64,000 nucleotides of DNA from Panorpa germanica (taxonomy: Eukaryota > Arthropoda > Insecta > Mecoptera > Panorpidae). Under the pieces are notes generated by a model. It saw nothing but the letters and a program-made list of their open reading frames with translations, was not told where the DNA came from and did not search any database. Location of the stretch: positions 28,697,034 to 28,761,033 of the forward strand of contig OY783205.1 in NCBI GenBank assembly GCA_963678705.1, given 5' to 3'. Positions 11,180-29,200 of this stretch are shown here, piece by piece. Numbering within the stretch: the stretch's first letter is position 1; every line of letters begins with the position of its first letter. The position numbers and the translations under genes were made by a program.

Positions 11180-14100
11180 ATGAGTGAAAAAGAAGAAAAA
11201 GATAAAAAAAGCTCTGATAAAAAGGAAATAGAAGTTGAAGAACGTGAAAAAATGTTGAACGCAGAAAATAAATCTCTTGATGATAAATTAAAATATGTTG
11301 TGGACCAAAAAGATAGCGAAGAAGTAATAAATATTGCACCAAACCTCAATGTAACAGAAGAAGGCCGTGAAGTTAAACCGAAAAAAATTCCTATAGGTGG
11401 TATTAAAATGCCTGGATTCTTTACAAGGAGCAAATCAAAGGAAAAGTGCAAGGTAGAAAACAGGAGAATGTTCAATACGAGTATGTGCCATGTGTATTAT
11501 GAGTATAAATCTTTTTATAGGATGGTGAAACTGACGGCGCAGAAGGTGAACTCCTGGAGGATGCTCCTTGTGTAGATGCCACATGTACAGAAAAAGCGCC
11601 TAAAGAATTAGATGTAAAAAAATCAAATCGCTTATCGCTAAAATTAACAAATCCGTTCACTAAAAGACCGAAATCACATGTAGGAGAAGACGAAGTTAAG
11701 ACACCAGAAGGTATAAACATCTATCTATAATCCAGTTTTCTTTTTGTTCAAGAAAATTGTAATTAATTTTAAAATGAAAATATTTAGAAACAGATAATCC
11801 TCCCCCGAAGAAAGGTCTTCTAAATGCAATAAAACTTCCGCTGGTAAATATGATTCCACGAAAATTGAAACCAGTTGGAGGAGATGTAGATACAGAGTTA
11901 GGACTTGGACCTCAAGGAAGGGCTGGTCTTGCTTCAATGGAAACATTAGATGATTCCAAAGAAGAGAAAGTGGAGACACCTGGTGGAGAAGACGGAATGG
12001 AAACTGTTAAACTAGATATTGAGGTAAGTTATTAATTCATATATTATTCACAACTTCTCTGAAATGGAAATGTAACTATCCAGCGGCATAAAAAAAATAT
12101 TTCGTTAAACGACCGTTTATCACAAAACTCAGGGATACGGACCTAGCTAATATTTGTCATTGCTGCAATGAATTCAGTACGTCTGAGGCATTTGTTGTTC
12201 ATTCTTTATTAGTGAAGATGTTATTTATTCAAATCCTAATAACAAACTTTATTTTAGGATAAGACTGATACGAAAAAAAAGGATTTGGAAAAGAAATCAT
12301 TATGCGAAAATATACGGAAATATCGATGCATTATAGGTACGGTAAAAGTTATTTTTCTGTTTGGCATAACTTTTTAATTCATTTAATATCTGATGACGTA
12401 GCTTCCTCGGAATTAATGCTAGGGTATTCTAAATATATTCAGTTGTAAATGCACACAAACAATTAAATAAGTATAAAGCAGCATGTTGCTTTTATATCCG
12501 TCACACCTGTAGACAAAAGATACGACGCGTGACGAAACTCATTTGTTGGTGCATGTAAAAACGGCAAATGCTTTGGAAAATAATTTTTGTTCATATTTTA
12601 TGAATTATATTCATACTATTAGAAAAATTTCAATTTCAATTAAATAAATTATTTCTTTTTATATAAAATAAATTGTTTCTAGTATTTTTTAAGTCTGCAT
12701 GCTCTGAAATTTCTTGTTCCTCTTAAACTCATCTTCAGATGACATGGTTATAGCAGGAGGTATTTTGCTGTTTCTTCTGAAGCTGTGTATCATCATTATC
12801 GTTGTTGTATATGGACTTAAGAAAGATAACACAGAAGCTCCAATCAAAGATGGAAAATATGTAGAAGCTGTAACTTCCTGTGGACCAGTTGAGGGGTAAT
12901 AAAAACATTTCTCTTGTTCACATTACAATAGGCGATAAAAAAAAACTCCAAAAATCTAATATGTATATTATATTTTTATAGAGTTTTAGAAGATTCTGCG
13001 TTTGCGTTCCGTGGAATACCATACGCTGTTCCTCCGATTGGAGAAAACCGATGGCTGCCTGCACAACATCTGAATAACATAGATTTATGTTGGAATGGTA
13101 CATTCCTGGCCCATAATGGAACACCGACTTGTATGCAGATTTATGATAATGGTTCCAAAGACGGCGACGAAGATTGTCTGACCATTGATGTTGTTACACC
13201 CCACATAAGATATGACACCCCATTACCAGTTGTTGTTCTTATCGGATCTGAATCATTGACAGGTTACTTGGACATTACCAATCTTTTCTCAGTATAGTTT
13301 AAAAGAAAGTCTTACAGGACCTAATTCTAATTATTCCAGATTATATATTATTATACTTCTTGCAGTACAATTTCAATGTTTCAAATGTATTAAATTTTCA
13401 GGCGGATCACCAGGTATAATGCGTCCATCCGCCAGATTCGCAAGAGCAAAAGATGTAGTTTTTGTAAGGCCAAACTTCCGAGTTGGTGTTCTTGGTTTTC
13501 TGGCCCTGGAGACGCTTTCCAAATCAACTCATCCTCCAACTTCAGGGAATTATGCCCTTTCTGATATAATAGTGGCTCTAGAATGGATTCAGTTAAATAT
13601 AATACACTTTGGAGGAGATCCGGAAGCAGTTACTGTAGTTGGTCATCGAGCTGGTGCAACACTTGTTACTCTCCTAACAACCTTAAATAATGCTAAAAAA
13701 TTATTCGCAAGAACTTGGGTAACTTCTGGTGCTGCCATCTACCCAGGAAAAGATTTAATTGAATCAGAACGAGCAAATGAGCGCTTCTTGGATCAAATAC
13801 AGTAATTGCTATTTTTTTCTATTATTATATTATAGGTTCTAACTACCCTATGTTTCCTGTAAAAACATAGTAAGTATCTTTTGAAAATTTAGCTATTTAA
13901 AGAAATTGAAATACATAGATCTATGTATAGGAAATAAATAACCAGATAAGAATAATAGTTTTTGTGTATGTTCAGTTCAACAGTGTACATAAAATTAGAC
14001 TCACAAAATAATATTTTAATATAATGGATATCTTATCAATACGCAGATGCAAAGACGAACTTTGTCTTCGTGAAAAGGACGCGAAAGACCTTATTGATGC

Positions 14101-14848
14101 TGTTCCAGATACGTGGAGGCGTGTTGTACCTGATCTTCCAAGCGTGCTTGAAGAAGCTGATAAACGACACGAATGGCTTGTTTTGGATGGCCGTATCCTA
14201 CAGACACATCCGGCAGATGTTTGGTCGGAAATGAAGAGTCAACCACTAAAAATGGTAATTGGAACTACAGCCCATGAAAGTTACACGGAAAGTCTGTATC
14301 AAAAGCATGCAGAATGGACACCGCAGATTGTGGCCCAACATGTCAGAGAAAGTAAGATTGGTCAATTGGGATTAGCTGACGATGCATTAAAAATGTATAA
14401 CAGCACTTTTCAAGGCCTCGTGGCTATGATTTCGGATATCAGAACAGTTTGCCCGTTACTGATAGTAGCTCAAAAACAATCTCTGCCTTTTTATGTAGTT
14501 ACACAACCACGAGGTAAGATACGAATGTGTTTGATAAATCTTAAAAATTATTTCAAATATAAAAATAACAAAATAATTTTAGGTGATCTAGATTTGGCGG
14601 ATGTTGATGTGGATATTTTAGCAATTTTGGGCCGCTATGAACCCAAAACACCAGAACAAAGAAGATATCTATCAGCCATGCAACAACTTTTTTATCATTA
14701 TGTTTGGCATGGTGAAGTTACACAAGTGGAAGATAGTCGCGATCGCATTTTTGAAGTTGGCCAAGATGTTCTACCAAAGCTGAGTAACCCTAATTGTGAT
14801 TTCTGGATTAGCAAGGATGTTGTACCTAGATACGGAAGATTAGATTAA
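11180..14848 (+). CDS. Nrt: Neurotactin, cholinesterase-like adhesion protein, nine coding exons
   Basis: A single-pass type II membrane adhesion molecule of neurons and epithelia; in flies it is the receptor of amalgam (family knowledge). Exons are 11180-11452, 11521-11710, 11788-12023, 12258-12336, 12739-12895, 12982-13262, 13402-13801, 14047-14513 and 14583-14848, with phases joining cleanly to 782 residues (fly protein about 850). Residues 1-260 are a highly charged cytoplasmic region. A transmembrane segment (VIAGGILLFLLKLCIIII) spans about 263-286. The extracellular alpha/beta-hydrolase domain starts near 304 (AFRGIPYAVPPIG) and runs to the C-terminus. The nucleophile elbow reads GHRAG instead of GESAG (Arg488 for Ser), so the domain is catalytically dead, as expected for neurotactin. 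The first coding exon opens at an acceptor, so a 5' UTR exon lies upstream. Confidence 0.9.
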
Positions 14849-15995
14849 AAAATGATTTTATATTCAGTAAAACATGAATGTGAATTTTGTTTTTATGAAT
14901 GTGAAATTTATTATTTGCAATTTTAAAATATACAATTTTCATAACAGAGAAGATAATTCAGCTTCCTACAATTAAAATCAACATTTTGTGTTTCAGTATA
15001 TACCACAAGAGATTTCAATTTTTAATAGATTTCAAATTTATAACAATAAATTATATTAACAACACTTTTGCACACAAAGTCATAATTAATTTAGTCTTGC
15101 GTAATTAAATAATCTGGAAAATAATTTTAAATTTCCAAATTAGAATAATAAACTGTATTTTTTAAGATCAAGATCAGAAATTATGAACAAAAATGAATAA
15201 TATATTTATATACCAATCTTATGATCTCCCGAATGTTTGATATAAAATAGTTTATAAAAACTGATATTAATTTAATACTCAAAAATAGTGCGCAGATTTG
15301 ATAACAATTTCCATAAGTTAAGTTGGTTTTAAGACTTTATGATATAATGCTGAGAATACATCTACATTTTTGCATTCCGAATTCTAAAAAAAAATTACAA
15401 TGCAACATTAAAATATATCATAACTAACTCATTGCATATTTAACTTTCATTATATAAAAATTGTATTCGCCAAATTCATTTAAGTAGCATTTACGTAACA
15501 TTTTCTTGTAAACGTATCTGCTACATAAATGCTATAGATAAACTACTGCGTTAATGTAAAATCATAGAATTATTATTTCTTTATCTCTGTCCTATTCTCT
15601 ATTATTTATTATTATATATGACTGTATTAACGTTTAGAGTCATTTTAAATATATAACAATTTGTATCGTATATCGTAATATATCATAGAATAGAAATTCA
15701 TTAAAAAATGTAAGCCATTTTTGTATTATATCTTATAAAATTATATACGAATAATTGTTTTTTAATAAGCATATCCCAAAAATAGTAAATAGAACTTTTT
15801 ACAAATAAAATTTTAATTGAATTTTAAAGGATAAGATGAGAAATTGGTAGGTGGAAACCAAAAAATTTTCCACCTAATTATTTGGTAGCAAATGAAATAT
15901 GAATTTTTCATTTAATTAAATTTGAATTATTATGCACATCAAAAGTACTGCACGTCAAAAAATATTTTATTATATATTATTTTTATTTAAAAAGT
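14849..15995. other. AT-rich intergenic stretch
   Basis: No coding exon is seen between the neurotactin stop codon and the HSF-type gene. Around 15483-15537 is a small imperfect foldback (TAGCATTTACGTAA ... CTACATAAATGCTA). Its core, ATCTGCTACATAA, recurs near 5703, and a variant occurs near 58500; these are likely remnants of a short repeat. Confidence 0.5.
15848..15876. repeat. 10-bp perfect hairpin upstream of the HSF-type gene
   Basis: TAGGTGGAAA (15848-15857) and TTTCCACCTA (15867-15876) are perfectly complementary arms with a 9-nt loop, about 120 bp before the start codon at 15996. It could be a bound palindrome or a chance foldback. Confidence 0.5.
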
Positions 15996-17039
15996 ATGGA
16001 CAGAAATCGTAATGCCGAACTAATAAATGATACTAATATTTCAAGATTCCCTTTTAAACTTTGGAAATTAATTAATCGCTCTAATAAACACGTAATATCT
16101 TGGGGAAATGAAGGTAGGACTATTCTTTTGAACTATATAAGGTTGGAAAAATATCTAAAAAGTGAAATATCTATATTTAAAACTAAAAATATTGCAAGCT
16201 TCGTGCGACAGTTAAACTTATATGGTTTTCAAAAAGTACCAACTCAATTACGGGATGCAATTTGTAACAGCAAAAATCCTCATATGCATGAATTTCGTCA
16301 CGAGCATTTTCAAGCTAGGCGTTTCGATTTAATTCACAAAATTAATAGAAAGGATGGCGGTGTCAGAAAACAAAAATTTTACAAGACCACCAGTCCTCAT
16401 TTACATGCATGTCGATTGGCGTTAAGAGGAGCTTTACACCGTGCTAGAATGGAAAACATCCGAAAAATACCAGTTAGTGAAAATGTAAATTCCAATATCA
16501 TACACAGAAACATCACAGGAGAAAGTGAAAGTAGTTTACCTGTGCCTAATTATGAAGAATATTTTGTGCAGAGGAATATGGAAACTCCTTTTCATGAAGT
16601 TCCAGTCACTGTCTCTTTAGGTAATTTTAGTTGTAAAAATGTTTTAGTAGTTAGCATTTTAACTATGTATTTGAATAAAAAAATTGTGTTTCTGTAGAAG
16701 AACAAGAAGCGATCCAGTCTTCAGATATAACAAGTTGTTCCGATCCACATAATACGCGGTACGTTTACCTTTAATTATTATTTAAACCTTTGCTTTTACG
16801 ACATATTTCTTTATTACAGAGACCAGGAAGAGAAAACTTTTTATTCATCACTTTACAACAATAAGAAGACGAAAAATAGCAAATTTTACTGGGAAATTAC
16901 TACAGAAAAGCTAACACATACAAATCCAGGGTTGTGGTTCAACCTTTCGCCTTCACCCATAGAATCAGTATCAGTAGATAGAACCCAAACTGAACTATCT
17001 GAGCTAATTTCAAATACTATTGAAATATTAAATGAATAA
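15996..17039 (+). CDS. HSF-type DNA-binding domain protein, three exons
   Basis: Exons are 15996-16620, 16698-16758 and 16820-17039, giving 301 residues. Residues about 14-115 form a heat-shock-factor-type winged-helix domain (ISRFPFKLWKLINR at the start). It has the hallmark recognition-helix region SFVRQLNLYGFQKV and a downstream FRHEHFQARRFDLIHKI segment. The rest is polar. I see no leucine-heptad HR-A/B trimerisation region after the domain, so this is not a canonical heat-shock factor; HSFY/HSFX/HSF5-like orphan proteins are the closest type I can name. Such proteins are mostly germline-expressed (family knowledge), and a testis role here is inference. The ATG follows AT-rich DNA and is the first in frame. 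Confidence 0.8.
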
Positions 17040-17386
17040 TATATTTCTGTAGAACTATTTTAAATATTATGTAGAATTAATTTATATAAAATTTTGAAAA
17101 CTATAAAACTTCTACAGAAGTATAAAACGTGATACCATATTCAAAAAACTTTTATGTAATTATGCTTATTTATTAAATGAAATTGTAAAGTATACCTAAA
17201 TATTATATATCATTAGATAAATACAAAAATCATGTTAATATGTTGTGATAATAGTGGAAACACATTTAATAAAAAAAAAGAATTTAATCAAACTTCAATG
17301 TTTCGTTATTAATAATAATTAATTTCGTATAAAATTATTTATTTAGAGAAAATTTTAAGCACTTTCACAACTAATTATACATCATT

Positions 17387-18647
<1,261 letters not shown>

Positions 18648-19038
18648 ATGTCAATTCCAGCAAAATTAACTTTAATTTCATCATGTGCTGTAAGTTTAGG
18701 TATTGTTGGTTATGTTCATTATAAACAAGGATCAGACAGGTATTTATTTTTACAGATGAAAAACTTAGGCGCAAAGGGGTGTAAGTGATAAAATAATATT
18801 TTTTTGTCACGTGGACCACTTTGCTAATAAGTGCTTCATATTTAGAAATATATTAATAATAACAAAACATTAAAGGAAATATTATTTTATGTAATTTAGA
18901 GATAAATTACACGAAGGTGTCATTCGCGATGTCGAACGTCAAGAACGAAGAAAACGAGAAAACACTTATCAATTACAACGTCAAATTGATTTAACTAAAA
19001 AGTTACAGAAGAACATAGACGACAATGATAACAAATGA
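18648..19038 (+). CDS. PET117: Cytochrome c oxidase assembly protein PET117 homologue
   Basis: A small mitochondrial inner-membrane-associated factor; in yeast and human it couples haem A synthesis to complex IV assembly (family knowledge). Exons are 18648-18739 and 18900-19038, giving 76 residues. The N-terminal hydrophobic segment (LTLISSCAVSLGIVGYVHY) is followed by the family pattern DKLHEGVIRDVERQ and then charged RRKREN. Length and layout match the family (human 81 aa). It is head-to-head with PSMA7 and tail-to-tail with the metallophosphoesterase gene (about 180 bp apart). Confidence 0.88.
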
Positions 19039-19221
19039 TGCGAAAAACTACAAATGATAACTTGTATTCAAAATGTTATTTAGTCTAGTTATATTTTAGT
19101 TCGTTAATGCTAAAGTTATACACAATTTGTTTTACAAACAAACTATATTTTCAGATTAATCGTTTGTGAGGAAGAATTTATAATAATTAAACTACTTGTT
19201 TTCTTTAAATTTGTTTATTTA

Positions 19222-20290
19222 TTATAATAATAACAAATCATTGATTTTTCTGAAAACATTTATATGTAATGAAGGAAGAACATAAAATATTACAACTATA
19301 ATAAAAACCATCACTGCGAAAATGCCATATATTCTGAGAGTCGGAAATCTTGATGGAGACCAAAGGATTGTATAATTAAAGTGGACTTCATTTGGAACAA
19401 AAGTAGCAGCACCAAAACCTATTTTAGGTACCCCCATTCTATAAGAACAAGTTGGAACATTTATGCAATGTATATCATATAAACTCCCTCGATAAATGTT
19501 ATAACCCATTAACTCCCGAGTGTGTTTAACATATCCGGTATTCTCAACAACAAAATTTCTTAAGGTGGAATTATGCGTATGTCCTGTAAATATGACCGCA
19601 GGTTGAATTGAAGGTGTATACTTTGAAATAATTTGTTCCACTAACGCATCAGAAATATCATGTGCTATAAGTATTCGGGTGTGATATGTTAACTTAAACG
19701 TATCCTGCACTAAACTAAAATCTACAATTTCCAAGTTATTATAATAATGTACGTATGTTTCGTTTTTATTAAAAAACGAATTGTACAAGTCTCGCAGACG
19801 ACTGCTTCCTTGGCCTATGTCATTATCGCCATAAGTATAAATAAATTTCATATAGTCGTTAGGCGGAAATATCTGTTGAAAGGTATTGACATATCCTTCA
19901 AAATCATCCATAGTTGATATATAGCCTTCATCAAAAAGATCACCTGAGTAAACGGTATATTAAATTTGTAAACTTCAAGTATTATTTTATTACAAACTGA
20001 TACTTACCTAAGAATATAACAATGTCTGGCCTAAAGAAGTTGAAGGCAATTTTATAAGTTTTGCCTAAATACCTAGCACAATCCCATCGAGAAATCGGTC
20101 CATACCATTTTGGTTCATTGAGCATACCTATTATTTGCGGATCGGCAACAAATAATACTCTAGTGCAGGTCATGTCCTTCTCACATTTTAATTCAGACCA
20201 TTTTGATGTTTGTAAATAGTAAACAAGAAATTCACAATAGAAAATGAATATTAGGATGAATGCTAAGAACAAGCGATATCTTTTCTTCAA
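19222..20290 (-). CDS. Cdc1/MPPE1 (PGAP5)-family metallophosphoesterase; start exon not found
   Basis: Members remove ethanolamine phosphate from GPI-anchor glycans in the ER/Golgi (family knowledge). Minus-strand exons are about 20290-20008 and 19943-19222 (334 residues from 20290). The segment opens with a signal-anchor (FLAFILIFIFYCEFLVYYL). It then shows VADPQIIG, FLG-DLFDEG (GD motif rebuilt across the intron), YTYGDNDIGQG, LIAHD and FTGHTHN, and it ends with a C-terminal TM segment. The usual GNHD block reads GDND and the usual DxH reads DPQ, so two metal/catalytic histidines are replaced. There is no ATG before the TM segment: the frame continues upstream to possible acceptors near 20291-20310, so the initiator must be in an unseen 5' exon. 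Confidence 0.75.
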
Positions 20291-20814
20291 CCTAATATTA
20301 CTAAAATAAAATAATTCGAAATTATTAATAAATCAACTATTGCATAAATTATTCATACCAACACGTCCTTTTTTTCTTTAGTCTAAAGAGTGTTGTACAT
20401 TATTATAAAATACTTGCCACTTTCTAATTTTCAATTTCCAAGCAATTTTATTATATAGCATTGTTAAAATTGTCCAGCGTTAAATAGATTATTTCTATTG
20501 TTATTATTAAAATACTTTTACAACTGCAGTCAATTTTTATTCTCAGATAGCAGGTTTTCTAAATAATCGCAGTATGTTTATGATTGGAGTAAAATATTCA
20601 GCTTAAAGTAATTTAAGAATATTTATCTAATAGAGGATTACTTCTTGATATACAGAATATATAAGGTTTTTCTAATTCTATTTCTTTCTTTAGGAAACTA
20701 TTTAATTATTTTAGAACGGCGGGAAATAATATTTGAAGACAGCCCCTGCAGAAAATAATACATCTACTCAACAATAGAGGGCTGACATTTTCTTTTCTTC
20801 CTTTCCTTATCAAA
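20291..20814. promoter_or_regulatory. Region between divergent metallophosphoesterase and FAN genes
   Basis: About 520 bp between the 5' part of the minus-strand phosphoesterase and the FAN start. It should hold both promoters and the missing 5' exon of the phosphoesterase. On the minus strand a donor-like GTGTTG|GTATGAA lies near 20360, so a 5' UTR exon may end there. Confidence 0.35.
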
Positions 20815-25266
<4,452 letters not shown>

Positions 25267-25488
25267 CAAATTATTCTTTATAATAATTACTTCTATAAAT
25301 ACTTTGTGATATCAATATGCATATTATTGTTTTTTTTTTATAGTTATTATAAGTTAAATTAATCATTACTATAGATAGAAAGATGTTTTATTAAAACTAT
25401 CCATTCAAATAATTTAATACAATTTAAGACAAATGGAAACTTAAAACAAGAAATTTCATTAGCTAAGGTACATATTAATAAAGTAAAT

Positions 25489-25854
25489 CTATTTGCTTTC
25501 TTCTACATCATTATCCAAGTTCTCCTCAGCTAAAAGCTGAGATTTAATCTTGTGCAGAAGTTCTTTTTTAACAGTATCCGGAACTAGTGCTCTTGCCTTT
25601 GGAGTAATCTCTGAGGCTAATTTGTCAACTGTTATGTTTGAATCTTCATTATCCCTAACAACTTGGCGACATAACAGTTTAACTTGATCTCTCCAACCAC
25701 ATTCTACAAGACGTAGTTTTAACAGTTCTCGAAATCTATAACAGGGATGTTTACATTATCCATATTATATTTATAATATAAATATATTTATTACTGACCT
25801 TATATTATCGCCAGTGAGTACTAAATTTTGAGTTGCTATTGTTTTAATTGACAT
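25489..25854 (-). CDS. e(y)2: ENY2 / Enhancer of yellow 2, SAGA and TREX-2 subunit
   Basis: A small nuclear protein shared by the SAGA deubiquitinase module and the TREX-2 mRNA-export complex (family knowledge). Minus-strand exons are 25854-25799 and 25735-25489, giving 100 residues (human 101). Key runs are GDNIRFRELLKLRLVECGW, DQVKLLCRQVVRD, ITVDKLASEITPKARALVP and DTVKKELLHKIKSQL, which match the whole helical family fold. The start codon at 25854 is the first ATG in frame before the exon 1 donor. It is divergent from the zinc-finger gene, with 353 bp between starts. Confidence 0.95.
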
Positions 25855-26207
25855 GTTTTCAGAATTAATATTGTTTTTGTAATTATTGTAAAGATGCAAC
25901 GGAGCAACCAAGTTAAATGAAGCAAAACATGACATTTGCATGAGATGAATGACAATAATTCTATGGCGCCGTTGTGAACCAACTTCGCCTCTGGTTGCAA
26001 GTGTCATATCTACACCGTCTCTGATTATCTTTGATCTACACGACTAGTCTTTGGTAACCACCACCAACTCTCTGGACCAAACTTGACAAGAATGACCACG
26101 GTTTAACCCAGTCTAACCATTCAAAATGGTTGTCAGTGCTTACATTGTTATGCCGATTATTAATAAATAAATTCCCGATTAAACAATAGTTATAAAGTTA
26201 ATTAAAC
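25855..26207. promoter_or_regulatory. Bidirectional promoter region, ENY2 / zinc-finger gene
   Basis: 353 bp between divergent start codons, with a locally GC-richer stretch (25960-26120). An open frame crosses it on the minus strand (25771-26007) but shows no protein character. Confidence 0.45.
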
Positions 26208-29200
26208 ATGGGCATCGAGTATAACCGAACTGAAATTGTTGAACAAAATCAAAATCAAGATTTATATTGTGTTACATGTGGAAGTATTAAAAGTTTTAAG
26301 TATTGGTGTTTAGATAGCCAAGAAGTTTTTCCAATTGTTAAAAAATTATTAGAAATTATTGTAAGTAAAATTTTAAAATTACATTTATATATGTTTAATA
26401 TATCGTGTTACTTCATCTTCTTTAAGTTTTTTTGTTATTATTATTGTTGGGATCGTCCTGGGGGTATTATTAAAACTGATATAAGCTACGTATCATATAG
26501 AACGTCAAGTATAAAAGAAGTCATTCTTTGTAACACAATATTAAATGTAGCAATTTCAAGTAGTTTAATTAACTGAAATAAATACCATTGCAAGAAGATA
26601 CGAATACTGAGAATTAATGAACAAATACAAATTGAACATTATTATTAGTCATAACTTTTATGTTTGTTTTAATTGTTTTATATAATGAAATAATGACATT
26701 TTCATATTTATGCCTTTATCGTTGTAAACTATATGTAAATAAGTCTTGTAATCTAGTGAATCTGTTAAAAAAGTTCTTTCTTATAGCCAGAAGACACCAT
26801 ATTTTCAAGAATTTATTCCCTATTATATATCTGTGAGGCTTGTAAAAATTTCACGGATAGGATAAAAAGTTTCTGTATGAGAGCGAAAGAGGAAATAAAA
26901 GAACAAAGTTTTAATTTCGGGCTGAAAATTGTATCAGTCGAATCACAAAAGGAAAATCAGCAGGCCGACATTTCTATTGAAACCATTGAACATAAAGTTT
27001 TAACAGTGGATGAAGAGGAGTCTTGCAGCAGAAGGTATTCTTTCATCCAGTATAAATCAGATTAAAATCTTGTTTACTATTATAATTGAAATGTACAAAA
27101 TGCTTAAATCAGCTTTATGTTGGAAATTACACAATAGTAACTTTTAATGTAAGATTATCCTAAATGCATGTGATGTAGGCATCACAGTTTCAGCAGTAAA
27201 ATACGATTAACAAATGTATAATATCAGTTGATTTCTTTCTCAATATTCTATTTAAATTTAACGCACCAACATATTTTAATTTAAGTAGACTTTGTTTCAT
27301 AATTTTTAAATGTTCCTCTGCATATTTTATTCTTATACATAAGAATAATTACAAAATAATAGCGTTAGGCATAATATTATTCTGATACTTATTTTAGTGC
27401 TGCGCAAGGCACATCTGCTCTGGTCGAACCAAAAATCGAATATGACGAAAATTTGGATATACACAACTCGGATTATAAAAGCATCATGCGAAATACATGG
27501 GAAGAATTTTCAAACGCAATTGTTCCTAAGGTACTTTATTGTTAAATGTACTAGATTATATTATTACCGTAATGGTAATTTAATAAAACAATTCTTATTT
27601 CAGATAGAATCAGATGCAATAAATGAGGATGATTTTCAGTATAACAGTTTGCCAGTTTATGACTTGACAAGAACAGAAACAGACACACCTTCAAACACCA
27701 AAAATTGTACAATGCCGGAATTAAGGATTATGCGGGAAGACAGAATGGAATCCGTTTTAGAGACAGAATCAGGTGGAATAATATGTGAGACAGACGGCCG
27801 GCGTAAAAGAAAACGTCAGTTTTGCACCGTATGCAACATGAAGTTTGTCAATAAGAAAAAGCTTAACGAGCATGTACTGACACACTTTTCCGATAAACGA
27901 TTCAACTTACGAAAGCGGCAACAAGCTCTAGCAAAAGATGCAGATTTCAGTTGTAAAATTTGTAACGAAGTCTTTAATACAAAAAAATTGTTAGATAAAC
28001 ATGCCAAGTCACATAAAAATAAAAATACCTGCAATTTATGCCATGCTGAGTACTTAAATATAAAAGATTTTGATTGGCATAAAACAAAAACATGCTTAGG
28101 AAGAAATCTACAAGACGTTAATACAGATAAAGGTGGCAGAAATAGATCAGGATCAAGAAGTAAAAATATTAAACAGGTAGAAGAAAAATCTCAAAATATT
28201 AAAAACAGGTAAAATATTTAAATAAAATGTATTATGAAATGTACAAATGTAAATTTTAATCCCGACAAAAATATTTTAGTGTTCGAAAAGGAAAACCGCA
28301 TTTGCAAAAAACACAAAAACAGATGACAGATACCAGAACATCACGTAAAAGATCACGATCGCAAGTCCTTTTTAGTCATTCTGCAACACCTGTTATTGTT
28401 AGTGGTGTGAATACGTCAATTCCAATGGATGATGACGCGCAATCTATAAGGACAAATACTAGCAGCAGAAAATCGTCACATAAACGATCACAATCGCAAA
28501 CTCCAAGTAGTATTAATACTAGCCGTGCAAATACGCCAATATCAATGGACGATGATAATATGTCCATTTCGTCTAACATTAGCAGGAACAGCAACTATTC
28601 GCGTGTATCTGAAAACAGCGGAACATCTTCACGAAATCAATCACGATCGTCAACACCTATTAATGGAAAATCATTCGACGCTAATTCTTGGTTCCATCGT
28701 CCACGCACACCTGCTTTAATGGATGATGATAATGTGTCTATCACATCTACAATGACTAGATACACCAACAACTCATTGGCATCTCAAATAACAGAAGCAG
28801 AATCTATTATTAGTTCATACTATGGAACCAATAAAAGGCGAACAAGATCTAATTCTAGAAATTATAATACAGCGTTAGAATTTCTTAGAGTCGTACAACC
28901 TGAAGAGAAAGTCGAAGATTTTCTAGGTTTGATTTTGATTGTATAACATACAAATGATTTATTTATGATTATGACTTTATAATTTTTTTTTCCTATTTCA
29001 TTTAAGCCAAAAGTAAAACCAAGCGCAGGGTACGGAAAAAATCATGTAGTCACAATTCTTGCAAGTATAAACGTTGTAGACTTGAATCCCAAGTGCCTGA
29101 CGAAGTAATGCAGCATCACTTGAGATTATTTTCATGTAAAGAATGCCGCAACCGATATTCAGATTCGTAAGTATTTATATAAATTGACTTAAGTGATATA

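Noticed and set aside
20288-20290. TTG at 20290 as start codon of the metallophosphoesterase
   Set aside because: TTG is not a normal insect initiator; the frame stays open upstream to splice acceptors, so a 5' exon is more likely.
26361-26576. Read-through of the first zinc-finger exon
   Set aside because: It runs through GTAAGT into AT-rich, Phe/Tyr-rich nonsense; splicing to 26787 completes the ZAD motif.
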